NCBI GenBank assembly: GCA_947566645.1
Contig: CANOKL010000008.1
Coordinates: forward strand, 44,372-108,371
Reading direction: 5' to 3'
DNA: 64,000 nucleotides
Origin: an uncultured Lachnospiraceae bacterium
GTDB taxonomy: Bacteria > Bacillota > Clostridia > Lachnospirales > Lachnospiraceae
The notes beneath the pieces were generated by a model. That model was given only the letters and a program-made list of their open reading frames with translations. It searched no databases and had not been told where the DNA came from. Below, piece after piece: positions 16,855 to 25,297 of the stretch. The translations under genes and the position numbers were made by a program. Within the stretch, counting starts at the first letter, position 1, and each line of letters opens with the position of its first letter.

Positions 16855-17736
16855 CTATTCGATATTCTGAATCTGTTCTCTTACCTTCTCGATCTCTGTC
16901 TTAAGATCAATTCCCACATTCGATATATCAAGATCATTGGCCTTCGAGAGGATCGTATTCGCCTCCCGGTTCATCTCCTGGGCAATAAAGTCAAGCTTCC
17001 GTCCAATTCCTGCATCACCGGTCCCAAGAGTCTCCCTCATATGTACAATATGGCTCTTCAGACGGACAACCTCCTCGTCTGTACAGATCTTGTCCGCAAA
17101 CAGTACGACCTCCGCCGCGATGCGGCTGTCCTCAATCTGTGTATCTGCCAGAAGCTCCCGCACCTTATGTTCCAGCTTCTCCCTGTACCCTGCAATAATC
17201 TGCGGAGTACGCTCCTCAATATAAGAAACAAGCTCCAGCATCCTGTCAAGCTTCTGAAGAATATCTGACTTCAGGGCTTCTCCTTCTGTAGTCCTCGCCT
17301 TCACAAACTTCTCCACAGCACCTTCAAGTGCCTGCCTGAGGCCGTTCCACAGCTCTTCTTCATCAAGTGGCTGCTCTTCCATCGTAAGAACCTCCGGATA
17401 ACGGGATAAGGTAGATGCCCTGATGTCATCCTCCAGTGAAAATCTTTCCACCATCCTCTTAAGAGCTGTCAGATATTCCTCTGCCAGCGCCTCATTATAA
17501 CGCAGTGTCATCTGGCTCTCCGATGAGTCTTCATACAGAATAAACAGATCCACCTTTCCTCTTAAAATACTTTTCTTCACTAGTCCCCGTATTGCCGTCT
17601 CAAAGCAGTTTAATTTTTTCGGCATACGGATATTCACATCCAGATAGCGATGGTTGACTCCCTTCATCTCTACCGTAAATCTCCGCTCTCCGTCCGAGAT
17701 CTCGCATCTCCCAAAACCTGTCATACTCTTTATCAT
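16855..17736 (-). CDS. yicC: YicC/YloC family endoribonuclease
   Basis: RNase of the YicC family, described as a hairpin-dependent endoribonuclease taking part in small-RNA turnover. It has 293 residues. It begins MIKSMTGFGR, the family hallmark, with VNHRYLDVNIRMPK near 27-40 and a C-terminal DUF1732 part (IGRKLDFIAQEMNREANTI). It is the first gene of the operon with gmk, rpoZ, rimO, pgsA and cinA. GAGG lies eight bases before the ATG. It has a strong promoter overlapping that of divergent rqcH. Confidence 0.94.
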   Translation of the reverse strand: MIKSMTGFGRCEISDGERRFTVEMKGVNHRYLDVNIRMPKKLNCFETAIRGLVKKSILRGKVDLFILYEDSSESQMTLRYNEALAEEYLTALKRMVERFSLEDDIRASTLSRYPEVLTMEEQPLDEEELWNGLRQALEGAVEKFVKARTTEGEALKSDILQKLDRMLELVSYIEERTPQIIAGYREKLEHKVRELLADTQIEDSRIAAEVVLFADKICTDEEVVRLKSHIVHMRETLGTGDAGIGRKLDFIAQEMNREANTILSKANDLDISNVGIDLKTEIEKVREQIQNIE

Positions 17737-17774
17737 GATTGAAACCTCATCATATTTTTTTAATTTCCGAATTT

Positions 17775-17803
17775 ATTATAAGACATTTGCAAATTTACGT
17801 CAA
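17775..17803 (-). promoter_or_regulatory. Promoter of the yicC operon
   Basis: Minus strand TTGACG (17798-17803), a 17-base spacer and TATAAT (17775-17780). It overlaps the rqcH promoter on the other strand, so the two cannot be occupied at once. Confidence 0.78.
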
Positions 17804-17815
17804 CTATACTACAAT
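17787..17815 (+). promoter_or_regulatory. Promoter of rqcH
   Basis: TTGCAA (17787-17792), a 17-base spacer and TACAAT (17810-17815), 33 bases before the rqcH ATG. It shares 17 bases with the divergent yicC promoter. Confidence 0.65.
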
Positions 17816-17848
17816 AAAAAGATACTAGGAAAGGATTAGTTATTTATT

Positions 17849-19588
17849 ATGGCATTTGACGGAATCACCGTATCATCAATTGTAAATGAACTGAATGAAC
17901 ATCTCACCGGGGGACGCATTGCGAAGATCGCCCAGCCAGAATCTGATGAACTCCTTCTCACGGTCAAGACGCCAGAGGGACAGAAGCGTCTTTATATCTC
18001 GGCAAGCGCCTCTCTTCCTCTGATTTATCTTACAGAGGGAAATAAGCCGGGTCCCATGACTGCGCCCAATTTCTGCATGCTTTTAAGGAAGCACATTGGC
18101 GGCGGGCGCATTGCCGGCATCACCCAGCCAGGGCTGGAACGTATTATATCCATTGACATTGAACATCTGGACGAACTTGGAGACCCCTGCCAGAAGAAGC
18201 TGATCGTAGAGATTATGGGAAAACACAGTAATATCATCTTCTGCGATAACCAGGACAGGATCATCGACAGCATCAAGCATGTTTCCGCGCAGATGAGCTC
18301 TGTCAGGGAGGTTCTGCCCGGCAGAGATTATTTTATACCGGATACCATGTCCAAGCATGATCCTCTAAGCGTGGATGAAGCTGGTTTTGTACGCGTACTG
18401 AAAGAAAAACCAATGCCCGTTTCCAAGGCTCTGTATGCAGGCTTTACTGGCATCAGCCCTGTTGCTGCCGCGGACATCTGCCTTCGGGCAGGCATTGACC
18501 TGGAACCGGACGCAGGAGAACTGTCCGGGGATATTCTGATGCATCTGTTCCGGCAGTTTTCCTACTATATGGACGAAGTAAAATCGCATCATTTTCATCC
18601 GGTCATCTATTACCGGGGGGCAGAACCGGCAGAATTTGCGGCACTCCCTCTCCTCCAGTTCGAGCATATGGAAAAGAAGGAGTACACCTCTATTTCCGAG
18701 GTGCTTGCAGCCTACTATTCTACGAAAAACACCCTGACCCGCATTCGGCAGAAAAGCGCTGATCTGCGCCATGTCGTACAGACGGCGCTGGAACGGAACC
18801 GGAAGAAATACGACCTGCAGGAACGTCAGCTTAAGGATACAGAAAAGCGGGAAAAATACAAGGTATACGGAGAACTGATCAACACCTACGGCTATAACCT
18901 GGACCCCGGCTCCAGAGAGCTTACCTGTCTGAACTATTATACCAATGAGGACATTACGATTCCCTTAGACCCGGTTAAGACTCCCCAGGAAAATTCGCAG
19001 AAATATTTTGCCAGATATAACAAGCAGAAGCGGACTTTCGAGGCACTCTCAGGGCTGATCAAAGAAACAGGCGATGACATCGCCTACCTGGAATCCATCA
19101 GCACAGCGCTGGACATTGCACGAAGTGAGGCTGACCTGGCGCAGATCAAGGAAGAACTGATTCAGAGCGGCTATATACGCCGGAAGTTTACGAAGAAAAA
19201 GGTAAAGCTTACAAACAAGCCCATGCACTATCTCTCTGGCGACGGATATCATATGTATGTGGGAAAAAATAATTTTCAGAATGACGAGCTCACCTTCTCC
19301 TTCGCCAATGGAAATGACTGGTGGTTCCATGCCAAGGGTGCTGCAGGCTCCCATGTCATTGTCCGGACAAATGGAGACGAACTGCCTGATTCCACATTCG
19401 AGGAAGCCGGACGTCTTGCCGCATATTATTCAAAAAGCCGTGGGGCAGACAAGGTTGAAATTGATTATGTTGAGAAAAAGCACGTTAAGAAACCGAATGG
19501 CGCAAAACCAGGCTTCGTCGTATACTATACAAACTATTCCCTGGTCATTGACTCTGATATCTCAAAGATAAAGGCTGTGCAGGATTGA
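17849..19588 (+). CDS. rqcH: Rqc2 homologue RqcH (NFACT family)
   Basis: Ribosome quality control factor: binds stalled 50S subunits carrying peptidyl-tRNA and adds C-terminal alanine tails that mark the chain for decay. It has 579 residues. Domains in order: NFACT-N (about 1-210, starting MAFDGITVSSIVNEL, with PGPMTAPNFCMLLRKH), helix-hairpin-helix region, coiled-coil middle (about 290-440), and NFACT-R at the C-terminus (HYLSGDGYHMYVGKNN, NDWWFHAKGAAGSHVIVR). Older annotation calls this fibronectin-binding protein. AAAGGA sits 13 bases upstream, rather far. Divergent from yicC and closed by its own terminator. Confidence 0.95.
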   Translation: MAFDGITVSSIVNELNEHLTGGRIAKIAQPESDELLLTVKTPEGQKRLYISASASLPLIYLTEGNKPGPMTAPNFCMLLRKHIGGGRIAGITQPGLERIISIDIEHLDELGDPCQKKLIVEIMGKHSNIIFCDNQDRIIDSIKHVSAQMSSVREVLPGRDYFIPDTMSKHDPLSVDEAGFVRVLKEKPMPVSKALYAGFTGISPVAAADICLRAGIDLEPDAGELSGDILMHLFRQFSYYMDEVKSHHFHPVIYYRGAEPAEFAALPLLQFEHMEKKEYTSISEVLAAYYSTKNTLTRIRQKSADLRHVVQTALERNRKKYDLQERQLKDTEKREKYKVYGELINTYGYNLDPGSRELTCLNYYTNEDITIPLDPVKTPQENSQKYFARYNKQKRTFEALSGLIKETGDDIAYLESISTALDIARSEADLAQIKEELIQSGYIRRKFTKKKVKLTNKPMHYLSGDGYHMYVGKNNFQNDELTFSFANGNDWWFHAKGAAGSHVIVRTNGDELPDSTFEEAGRLAAYYSKSRGADKVEIDYVEKKHVKKPNGAKPGFVVYYTNYSLVIDSDISKIKAVQD

Positions 19589-19606
19589 TGCCATGAATTA
19601 AAGTAA

Positions 19607-19636
19607 AAGGTGTCTGAATTTTGTGTCAGACACCTT
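19607..19636 (+). terminator. Terminator of rqcH
   Basis: AAGGTGTCTGA (19607-19617) pairs perfectly with TCAGACACCTT (19626-19636). Only a short T stretch follows and it runs into a family A repeat core. Confidence 0.7.
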
Positions 19637-19660
19637 ATTCACCGTTAATTATGCAATCCT
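19626..19660 (+). repeat. Palindromic repeat family A, copy 4 (half)
   Basis: Holds the core TTCACCGTTAATTATGCAA followed by TCCTGTACC in the same orientation as copy 1; the left arm is replaced by the rqcH terminator arm. It lies between the convergent rqcH and 19671 genes. Confidence 0.55.
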
Positions 19661-19670
19661 GTACCTGGAC

Positions 19671-20288
19671 TTAGGAAAGAAGATCATATAATTTGCCAAT
19701 CAGGAGTTTTTGCTGCAGTGCTTCGAATTTTTCGTCTATCCTGTTTCCAAGATGTCTGCAGGCGTCTCTGGACAGGCGGGTATGACTGTAGATAATATCA
19801 ACAATCGTTGTCTTATAAAAATTGCCTGCTACCACATACGTACACAGAGAATCCAGGGCACGCGCCGCATCCCCGAACTCCTGCCGGTCTGAAAAATCAT
19901 ATCTTTCATAGGAACTTTCAAAATCCGAATTATAGCGCAGGATAACCTGCTCGAAAATAAAGTCGATTGCTGCTTTCACCTTCACCGGATCCCTCTCTTC
20001 CAGCTCCCGCAGTGGTTCTGTGGCATAATAAAAGCTCAGCATATCATCAACATAATTCTCGATCTGATTATTCAGGATCTCGCTCTCCACCAGCTTCTCC
20101 ACCTCAGCCAGATTAAACAGCCTGTTCCCAATAAAATCCTCTCTGTATGCATCAAAAAAATTAATCAGACATCTTTTCTCTTCTGGTCCAAATTCCCTTG
20201 ATCCGCGGAAATACTGGGACAGCTGGTCCTTCCATCCGTCCCCGAAGGTATCCATCAGAATCTTTAAGCTCTCTACACTATTTACCAT
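19671..20288 (-). CDS. Hypothetical protein linked to DUF815 ATPase
   Basis: A 205-residue soluble protein, mainly helical and acidic, with no membrane segment or recognisable catalytic motif. It starts MVNSVESLKILMDTFGDGW and ends KLLIGKLYDLLS. The ATG at 20288 lies two bases after the stop of the DUF815 gene, with AGAGG ten bases upstream inside that gene, so the two are coupled and probably act together. An upstream in-frame start at 20381 inside the ATPase gene is unlikely. I do not recognise the family. Confidence 0.75.
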   Translation of the reverse strand: MVNSVESLKILMDTFGDGWKDQLSQYFRGSREFGPEEKRCLINFFDAYREDFIGNRLFNLAEVEKLVESEILNNQIENYVDDMLSFYYATEPLRELEERDPVKVKAAIDFIFEQVILRYNSDFESSYERYDFSDRQEFGDAARALDSLCTYVVAGNFYKTTIVDIIYSHTRLSRDACRHLGNRIDEKFEALQQKLLIGKLYDLLS

Positions 20289-20290
20289 GT

Positions 20291-21601
20291 TCACATTTCC
20301 TCTCTCTGCCCTGTCCCTGCAAGGTAATCTATAAACTGCTGCGCAGTCCTGCCAGACAATCCTCCATGACTGAGTTCCCATCTATTTGCCTCAAGAAGAA
20401 GATCATCCTCCGGCATGCCAATCCCATTCTTTTTCGCCAGCTGCCTTACAATCTCCTGGAACTGCTTCTTATCTGGCTTTCCAAAATAGATCGTCACACC
20501 GAACCGTGCCACAAGAGACAGCTTCTCCTGCACCGTATCATTCGTATGAAGCTCCTCGTCCCGGTCCGCCTTATCTTTAAAGGTCTCCCGGATCAGATGC
20601 CTCCGGTTGGATGTGGCATAGATCAGAATATTATCCGGCTTTCTCTCAAGACCGCCCTCTATAACCGCCTTCAGGTACTTATATTCAATTTCAAATTCCT
20701 CGAAGGACAGATCATCCATATAGATGATAAATTTATAATTCCGGTTTTTAATCTGAGAGATAATATCATTCAGATCCTGGAACTGATGCTTGTACACCTC
20801 AATCATCCGAAGGCCCCTGTCATAGTACTGGTTAAGGACTGCTTTAATAGAGGAGGATTTTCCCGTACCCGCATCTCCGAAAAGGAGACAGTTATTGGCC
20901 CGTCTTCCACTTACAAATGCCTCTGTGTTATCAATCAGCTTCTTCTTTGCAAGCTCATAGCCCACCAGGTCATCAAGCTTTACATGGGCAATCTTTGTAA
21001 TCGGCACAATCTCTGCTCCTCCCTCTGTATGAGCCACGCGGAATGCCTTATGAAGCCCCAGCTTTCCCACGCCGAATTCCTGGTAAAACCGGGTCATGAT
21101 CTTTTTAAACTCGCTGGCGTCTGCCGCCCCTGCCAGATGGCAGCCAAGCTCACAGATCCGGTCACGAATCCGCTTGTTAAATACCTTTCCATGACCGTGA
21201 ATTCCCTCGTAATCAGTCAGAAAGGACAGAGCACTTACGCCGAGCCTTTCCGAAAGTCCGGAAAAATCAAAAGTAAACAAGTCTCTTAGAATCGTGAAAT
21301 CGTAAAGTGCAGCTTCATTAATGCCTCCCTCCACCTCTCCCACGATCTCGCAGGATGTGCTGTATGCATTTTCATGGGCAGCAAGATATAGGGCAAGGTA
21401 ATCATGCCACAGATTCCCTTCAAATCCATGGTTCACCGATAGTCTGACCAGCTTTTCCACGCAGGAAAAAAGCCGCCTTCTAAGCCCCTCTGCCTCCTTG
21501 TCCCTTAAGTCGTCACGGACATTCTCCATTAAAAACGCCATGTCAGAAAGAATACTTCCTTCTTCTGTATCCCTGTATAAAATAAGCTCATCTGTTCTCA
21601 T
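20291..21601 (-). CDS. DUF815 family AAA ATP-binding protein
   Basis: A 436-residue cytosolic ATPase of unknown target. The N-terminal half (1-205) is helical and family-specific; the AAA core follows with Walker A GDAGTGKSS at 242-250, Walker B FIIYMDDLSFEEFE near 295-308, a sensor-1 Asn in IYATSNRRHLI, and an arginine-rich C-terminal lid (HGGLSGRTAQQFIDYL). The gene overlaps the 3' end of pheA by 14 bases and is followed at once by the 205-residue partner. Relatives are annotated only as ATP-binding proteins, so a function should not be assumed. Confidence 0.85.
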   Translation of the reverse strand: MRTDELILYRDTEEGSILSDMAFLMENVRDDLRDKEAEGLRRRLFSCVEKLVRLSVNHGFEGNLWHDYLALYLAAHENAYSTSCEIVGEVEGGINEAALYDFTILRDLFTFDFSGLSERLGVSALSFLTDYEGIHGHGKVFNKRIRDRICELGCHLAGAADASEFKKIMTRFYQEFGVGKLGLHKAFRVAHTEGGAEIVPITKIAHVKLDDLVGYELAKKKLIDNTEAFVSGRRANNCLLFGDAGTGKSSSIKAVLNQYYDRGLRMIEVYKHQFQDLNDIISQIKNRNYKFIIYMDDLSFEEFEIEYKYLKAVIEGGLERKPDNILIYATSNRRHLIRETFKDKADRDEELHTNDTVQEKLSLVARFGVTIYFGKPDKKQFQEIVRQLAKKNGIGMPEDDLLLEANRWELSHGGLSGRTAQQFIDYLAGTGQREEM

Positions 21602-22742
21602 ATGTGCACTCCTGGTAATTCCCTAGTATTTTCAGTCCCCTGCTCTCCTCGCGCAGACCCCGGATGGCGTTTTTCACGGATGCATCTTCCAGATTCCCCT
21701 CAAAATCTATGAAGAACCGGTACTCCCAGCTTCTTCCTTCCACCGGCCTTGACTCGATTCGTGTCATGTTCAGATTATTATAAATAAAGTGCGAAAGGAG
21801 ATGATACAGGGAGCCGCTCTCATGGGGCAGCTCAAAGCAGATGCTGATCTTGGATGCTCCTTTTAAGAATATCTTCTGGTTCGTAATTACGATAAATCTC
21901 GTGGAATTATTTTTTTCATCATTAATTCCATTCTGCAGAATCTCAAGGCCATAGATGCGGGCTGCATCTGCGCTGCATACTGCTGCCTGCGTCCTGTCCT
22001 GCTCGTCCAGAATCCTTTTCGCCGCAACAGCCGTGTTCGCCACACTGATCTGCTGCCATTCCCCATGCTCTCCGAGAAAATGGGAGGTCTGCATCAGCGC
22101 CTCTGCCTTAGAGTATACTCTCTCAATATCTGAAAGCCTGCTTCCGGGAAGGCCGGCAAGGGTATGGACCACTGGAATAATGATCTCTCCCACTATATAA
22201 TTTTCAAACTCCACAAGCAGGTCATACACCTCATTCACAGAACCAGCCGAGGAATTCTCTATGGGCAGCACCGCATAATCCGCTGCTCCCTCCTCGATCG
22301 CTTCCATGGCATCCCTGAAGGTCTTCACATGATAGCTGTTAACATTTTCTCCGAAATATGCCTTCATGGCTGCCTGCCCATAAGCTCCCTCTGTCCCCTG
22401 AAACACAATTCTGACATCCCGGTGATCCAGGGAATCCATCTGTATGAATGGAAGACGTCCCAGCGCCCCCGCTTCCACCAGCTTCTGATACTGGAGCTTC
22501 CGGCTCATGCTCATAAGCTGTTCGTAGAGCTCCTGTATTCCCTTTTTATTAAACGGCGAGCTTGCCATCCCTGCCACGTCCTGAAGCTTCTCCTTCTCCC
22601 GCCTGCGGTCAAGAACCTTTGCGCCTGCCTGAATCTTATATTCTCCCACCTGTTCACAAATACTCATTCTTTTTTCATATAATTCTACAATACGGCTGTC
22701 CACCTCATCCAGCTGCTGCCGCAATTCCTGTAATGATGCCAT
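21588..22742 (-). CDS. pheA: Bifunctional chorismate mutase / prephenate dehydratase
   Basis: Makes phenylpyruvate from chorismate in phenylalanine synthesis. It has 384 residues. The N-terminal chorismate mutase (about 1-88) starts LQELRQQLDEVDSRIVELYEKR. Prephenate dehydratase (about 108-285) has FQGTEGAYGQAA, LPIENSSAGSV and the catalytic TRF in NNSTRFIVI. The C-terminal ACT domain (about 297-372) carries the phenylalanine-binding ESRP motif in MTRIESRPVEG, so end-product inhibition is expected. It is the first gene of the unit with the DUF815 pair. AGGAG is 11 bases before the ATG. Confidence 0.95.
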   Translation of the reverse strand: MASLQELRQQLDEVDSRIVELYEKRMSICEQVGEYKIQAGAKVLDRRREKEKLQDVAGMASSPFNKKGIQELYEQLMSMSRKLQYQKLVEAGALGRLPFIQMDSLDHRDVRIVFQGTEGAYGQAAMKAYFGENVNSYHVKTFRDAMEAIEEGAADYAVLPIENSSAGSVNEVYDLLVEFENYIVGEIIIPVVHTLAGLPGSRLSDIERVYSKAEALMQTSHFLGEHGEWQQISVANTAVAAKRILDEQDRTQAAVCSADAARIYGLEILQNGINDEKNNSTRFIVITNQKIFLKGASKISICFELPHESGSLYHLLSHFIYNNLNMTRIESRPVEGRSWEYRFFIDFEGNLEDASVKNAIRGLREESRGLKILGNYQECTYENR

Positions 22743-22791
22743 GCTCTTCTCAACTCCTGTCCTCTGACGTTCAGTATATTATGATGTAAGT

Positions 22792-22841
22792 GTCAAAAGG
22801 TCATGCTTTTTCAAGCGGCATGAAACACATGACCTTTTGAC
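22792..22841. other. 14-base perfect inverted repeat upstream of pheA
   Basis: GTCAAAAGGTCATG (22792-22805) and its exact complement (22828-22841) flank a 22-base loop that can itself fold (TCATGC/GCATGA). It lies 50 bases before pheA and 100 bases before the divergent membrane gene. No T-run follows on either strand, so an operator or leader hairpin is as likely as a terminator. Confidence 0.55.
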
Positions 22842-22940
22842 GCTTATATCGTTATATTATACTCCAACAGACATTCACAGTTCAATAGATATCCCTCATT
22901 TCCTGTATAAAATGTGTTTCCGGCACCCATACTAACAGAT

Positions 22941-23318
22941 ATGAAGCATAAATTTTTAGCATGCGGAACGACCGGATGGTGCATGGAAATCCTGTTTACC
23001 GGCCTTCGTTCCTTCAAAAAACACAATCCAAAGCTCATGGGAAATACTTCCATCTGGATGTTTCCCATCTACGGTATGGCGAGTCTCTTGTCTCCTGTCT
23101 GCCGTCTTCTGAAAGGAAAAAGCGTGATACTGAGAGGAGGAATTTATACATGCTGCATCTTTATCGGCGAATATATCACTGGCTCTTTCCTTAGAAAATA
23201 CGGAGCCTGCCCATGGGATTACAGCAAAGCTCCCCTTAATGTGGACGGTCTGATCCGGCTCGATTATGCTCCCTACTGGTTCGGTGCCGGACTGGTATTC
23301 GAAAAAATGTTATTATGA
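22941..23318 (+). CDS. Small membrane protein, putative ABC-transporter type IV family (PF06541-like)
   Basis: A 125-residue membrane protein. Signatures seen are GTTGWCMEILFTGL near the N-terminus, SIWMFPIYGMAS, an EYITGSFLRK stretch and the ending CPWDYSKAPLNVDGLIRLDY, all as I recall for the PF06541 group (putative ABC-transporter permease, function unproven). Three to four hydrophobic segments are visible. It is shorter than many members of about 200 residues. The start at 22941 lacks a clear ribosome site, but an extended -10 like TGTATAAAAT lies just upstream (about 22904-22913). It stands alone, divergent from pheA. Confidence 0.65.
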   Translation: MKHKFLACGTTGWCMEILFTGLRSFKKHNPKLMGNTSIWMFPIYGMASLLSPVCRLLKGKSVILRGGIYTCCIFIGEYITGSFLRKYGACPWDYSKAPLNVDGLIRLDYAPYWFGAGLVFEKMLL

Positions 23319-23332
23319 CATGAAAATCAGTA

Positions 23333-23361
23333 TTGAAAATCGTCTCTGTATGTTATATTAT
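23333..23361 (+). promoter_or_regulatory. Promoter of pyrB-pyrI
   Basis: TTGAAA (23333-23338), a 17-base spacer and TATTAT (23356-23361), followed by a leader of about 95 bases. Confidence 0.7.
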
Positions 23362-23367
23362 GTACAG

Positions 23368-23398
23368 AGGTAACTATTCAGTATCTTCATAGTTACCT
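23368..23398 (+). other. Leader hairpin of pyrB-pyrI
   Basis: AGGTAACTAT (23368-23377) and ATAGTTACCT (23389-23398) make a perfect 10-base stem at the start of the transcript. No T-run follows and no PyrR-type anti-antiterminator loop was seen, so classic PyrR attenuation is not supported. Confidence 0.55.
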
Positions 23399-23464
23399 GT
23401 AGATCTGTTAAATCATTACGTACAGAGACCTTTTAACATTTTATTGTCATTTAAGGAGGGTTTT

Positions 23465-24382
23465 ATGAGACACTTGATGAGTCCACTGGATTTTTCCGTG
23501 GAAGAACTGGACAAACTAATGGAAATGGCAGAAGATATTGAAGCGAATCCTGAAAAATATGCTCATGTATGTGACGGAAAAAAGCTTGCGACCTTATTCT
23601 ATGAGCCAAGCACCCGCACAAGACTGAGTCACGAGGCCGCGATGCTGAACCTTGGGGGAAGTGTTCTTGGCTTTTCTTCTGCCGATTCAAGCTCTGCTTC
23701 CAAAGGGGAAAGCGTGGCCGACACAATCCGCATTATTTCCTGCTATGCAGACATCTGTGCGATGCGTCATCCAAAGGAGGGAGCGGCACTTGTTGCCTGT
23801 GCACATTCTTCAATTCCCGTAATCAATGCAGGGGACGGGGGGCATCAGCATCCCACCCAGACACTTACTGATCTTTTAACAATCCACTCCTTAAAGGGAC
23901 GGCTTGATAATATGACCATTGGTCTTTGCGGAGACCTGAAATTCGGACGTACTGTCCATTCTCTCATTCACGCACTGGTTCGTTATCCGAATGTAAAATT
24001 CGTACTGATCTCACCAGAAGAACTCAAGCTTCCAGGCTACATACGCAAAGACGTACTTGACCGTCAGAACATAGAATACAGGGAAGTCGTGCGCCTTGAG
24101 GATGCTCTCCCGTCACTGGATATCCTGTACATGACCCGCGTACAGAAGGAACGCTTCTTTAATGAGGAAGACTACGTACGCATGAAGGACTTCTACATCC
24201 TGGATTCCAAAAAAATGGAACTTGCCCCAAAAGATATGCACGTCCTTCATCCACTTCCAAGAGTAAACGAGATCTCCGTTGAGGTAGACAGCGATCCCCG
24301 CGCCGCATACTTTAAGCAGGCACAGTACGGCGTCTATATCCGCATGGCACTCATCATCACACTATTGAATATCGAAGTTTAA
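23465..24382 (+). CDS. pyrB: Aspartate carbamoyltransferase catalytic chain
   Basis: Joins carbamoyl phosphate and aspartate, the first pathway-specific step of pyrimidine synthesis. It has 305 residues. The carbamoyl-phosphate site [11 protein letters not shown] is at about 45-55, [12 protein letters not shown] near 130 and the aspartate-binding HPLPRVNE near 265. AAGGAGG is five bases before ATG 23465; an upstream in-frame start at 23444 lies before this site. It is followed 11 bases later by the regulatory chain gene, giving an allosteric enterobacterial-type holoenzyme rather than the lone PyrB of Bacillus. Confidence 0.96.
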   Translation: MRHLMSPLDFSVEELDKLMEMAEDIEANPEKYAHVCDGKKLATLFYEPSTRTRLSHEAAMLNLGGSVLGFSSADSSSASKGESVADTIRIISCYADICAMRHPKEGAALVACAHSSIPVINAGDGGHQHPTQTLTDLLTIHSLKGRLDNMTIGLCGDLKFGRTVHSLIHALVRYPNVKFVLISPEELKLPGYIRKDVLDRQNIEYREVVRLEDALPSLDILYMTRVQKERFFNEEDYVRMKDFYILDSKKMELAPKDMHVLHPLPRVNEISVEVDSDPRAAYFKQAQYGVYIRMALIITLLNIEV

Positions 24383-24393
24383 GGAGAAAAATC

Positions 24394-24846
24394 ATGGTAA
24401 AGAACACACTGAATGTCGGCCGCATCTCAGAAGGCTTCGTCCTGGACCATATCCAGGCCGGCCGCAGCATGGACATCTATAAATATCTGCACCTGGATAA
24501 ACTGGACTGCTGCGTTGCCATCATCAAAAATGCAAAAAGCAGTAAGATGGGGAAAAAAGACATTATGAAAATCGAATGCCCCATTGATTTCATGGATCTT
24601 GATATCCTTGGATTCATCGACCATAATATTACAGTAAACATCGTACAGGACGAAAGAGTCGTAGACAAAAAATGCCTGCGCCTTCCAAACGAAATACGAA
24701 ACGTCATCAAATGCAAAAACCCACGCTGCATCACATCCATCGAACAGGAGTTAGACCATGTCTTCGTCCTGACCGACCCGGAAAATGAAATCTACCGCTG
24801 CAAATACTGCGAACAAAAATACGACGGACGGCTGAGACGCCGTTAA
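24394..24846 (+). CDS. pyrI: Aspartate carbamoyltransferase regulatory chain
   Basis: Regulatory subunit that binds nucleotides and tethers PyrB trimers through a zinc site. It has 150 residues: an N-terminal nucleotide-binding domain (about 8-95, GRSMDIYKYLHLDKLD) and a C-terminal zinc domain with C107, C112, C136 and C139 (CKNPRC and CKYC). Eleven bases separate it from pyrB, and AAGGAG lies just before the ATG. A family B palindrome follows the stop within six bases and may serve as terminator. Confidence 0.95.
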   Translation: MVKNTLNVGRISEGFVLDHIQAGRSMDIYKYLHLDKLDCCVAIIKNAKSSKMGKKDIMKIECPIDFMDLDILGFIDHNITVNIVQDERVVDKKCLRLPNEIRNVIKCKNPRCITSIEQELDHVFVLTDPENEIYRCKYCEQKYDGRLRRR

Positions 24847-24851
24847 TCTAA

Positions 24852-24897
24852 TCAATCGGGGACGGGGCATTATTAAAAATGCCCCGTCCCCGATTGA
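24852..24897. repeat. GC-rich palindrome family B, copy 3
   Basis: A 46-base palindrome with one mismatched pair, core GGGGACGGGGCATTATT and complement. It lies after pyrI (plus strand) and after rnpB (minus strand), so it could end both transcripts. Confidence 0.88.
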
Positions 24898-24913
24898 AAA
24901 TGACCTGTCCCCG
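24893..24913. repeat. Left arm of the rnpB-flanking inverted repeat
   Basis: The 21-base segment ATTGAAAATGACCTGTCCCC plus G is exactly complementary to 25275-25295 on the far side of rnpB. The two arms resemble halves of another palindrome (GGGGACAGGTCATTTT and complement). Confidence 0.8.
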
Positions 24914-24916
24914 ATT

Positions 24917-25271
24917 GACAAGCAAAACGATAAGCCGGGTTATGTCATTGAGTAATCATCTATCTAAACCTGCCGTTGCCGGCAGGCTTCAGCGACCTAC
25001 CTGAGACGCGGCGGGCCGCCGCATGGTCTCTATGCGGTCTTGCTTCGAGTGGGGTTTACATGTGCCCCTGCCGTTACCGGCAGGGCGGTAGTCTCTTACA
25101 CTGCCCTTCCACCCTTACCTGTACCTGACGGCACAGGCGGTACATTTCTGTTGCACTGGCCTTGGAGTCACCTCCACCGGACGTTATCCGGCACCCTGCC
25201 CTGTGAAGCCCGGACTTTCCTCATCTGCCGCCTTTCGGCGCCTGCAGCTGCGATTACTTGTTTTACTTGTC
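24917..25271 (-). ncRNA. rnpB: RNase P RNA, bacterial type A
   Basis: Catalytic RNA that trims tRNA precursors. The minus strand carries the universal GAGGAAAGTCCGGGC element, the GGTGCCGGATAACG region, and the 3' segment ACTCAATGACATAACCCGGC with the CCGGCTTA-like end. P1 is formed by GACAAGTAAAAC (25271-25260) and GTTTTGCTTGTC (24928-24917), which set the ends, giving about 355 nt. The reading frames crossing it are chance. It is framed on both sides by inverted repeats of family B and a 21-base arm pair. Confidence 0.95.
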
Positions 25272-25274
25272 CAC

Positions 25275-25295
25275 CGGGGACAGGTCATTTTCAAT
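25275..25295. repeat. Right arm of the rnpB-flanking inverted repeat
   Basis: Exact 21-base complement of 24893-24913, lying four bases before the rnpB 5' end and three bases from palindrome B copy 4. The rnpB promoter must therefore lie inside or beyond these repeats. Confidence 0.8.
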
Positions 25296-25297
25296 TT

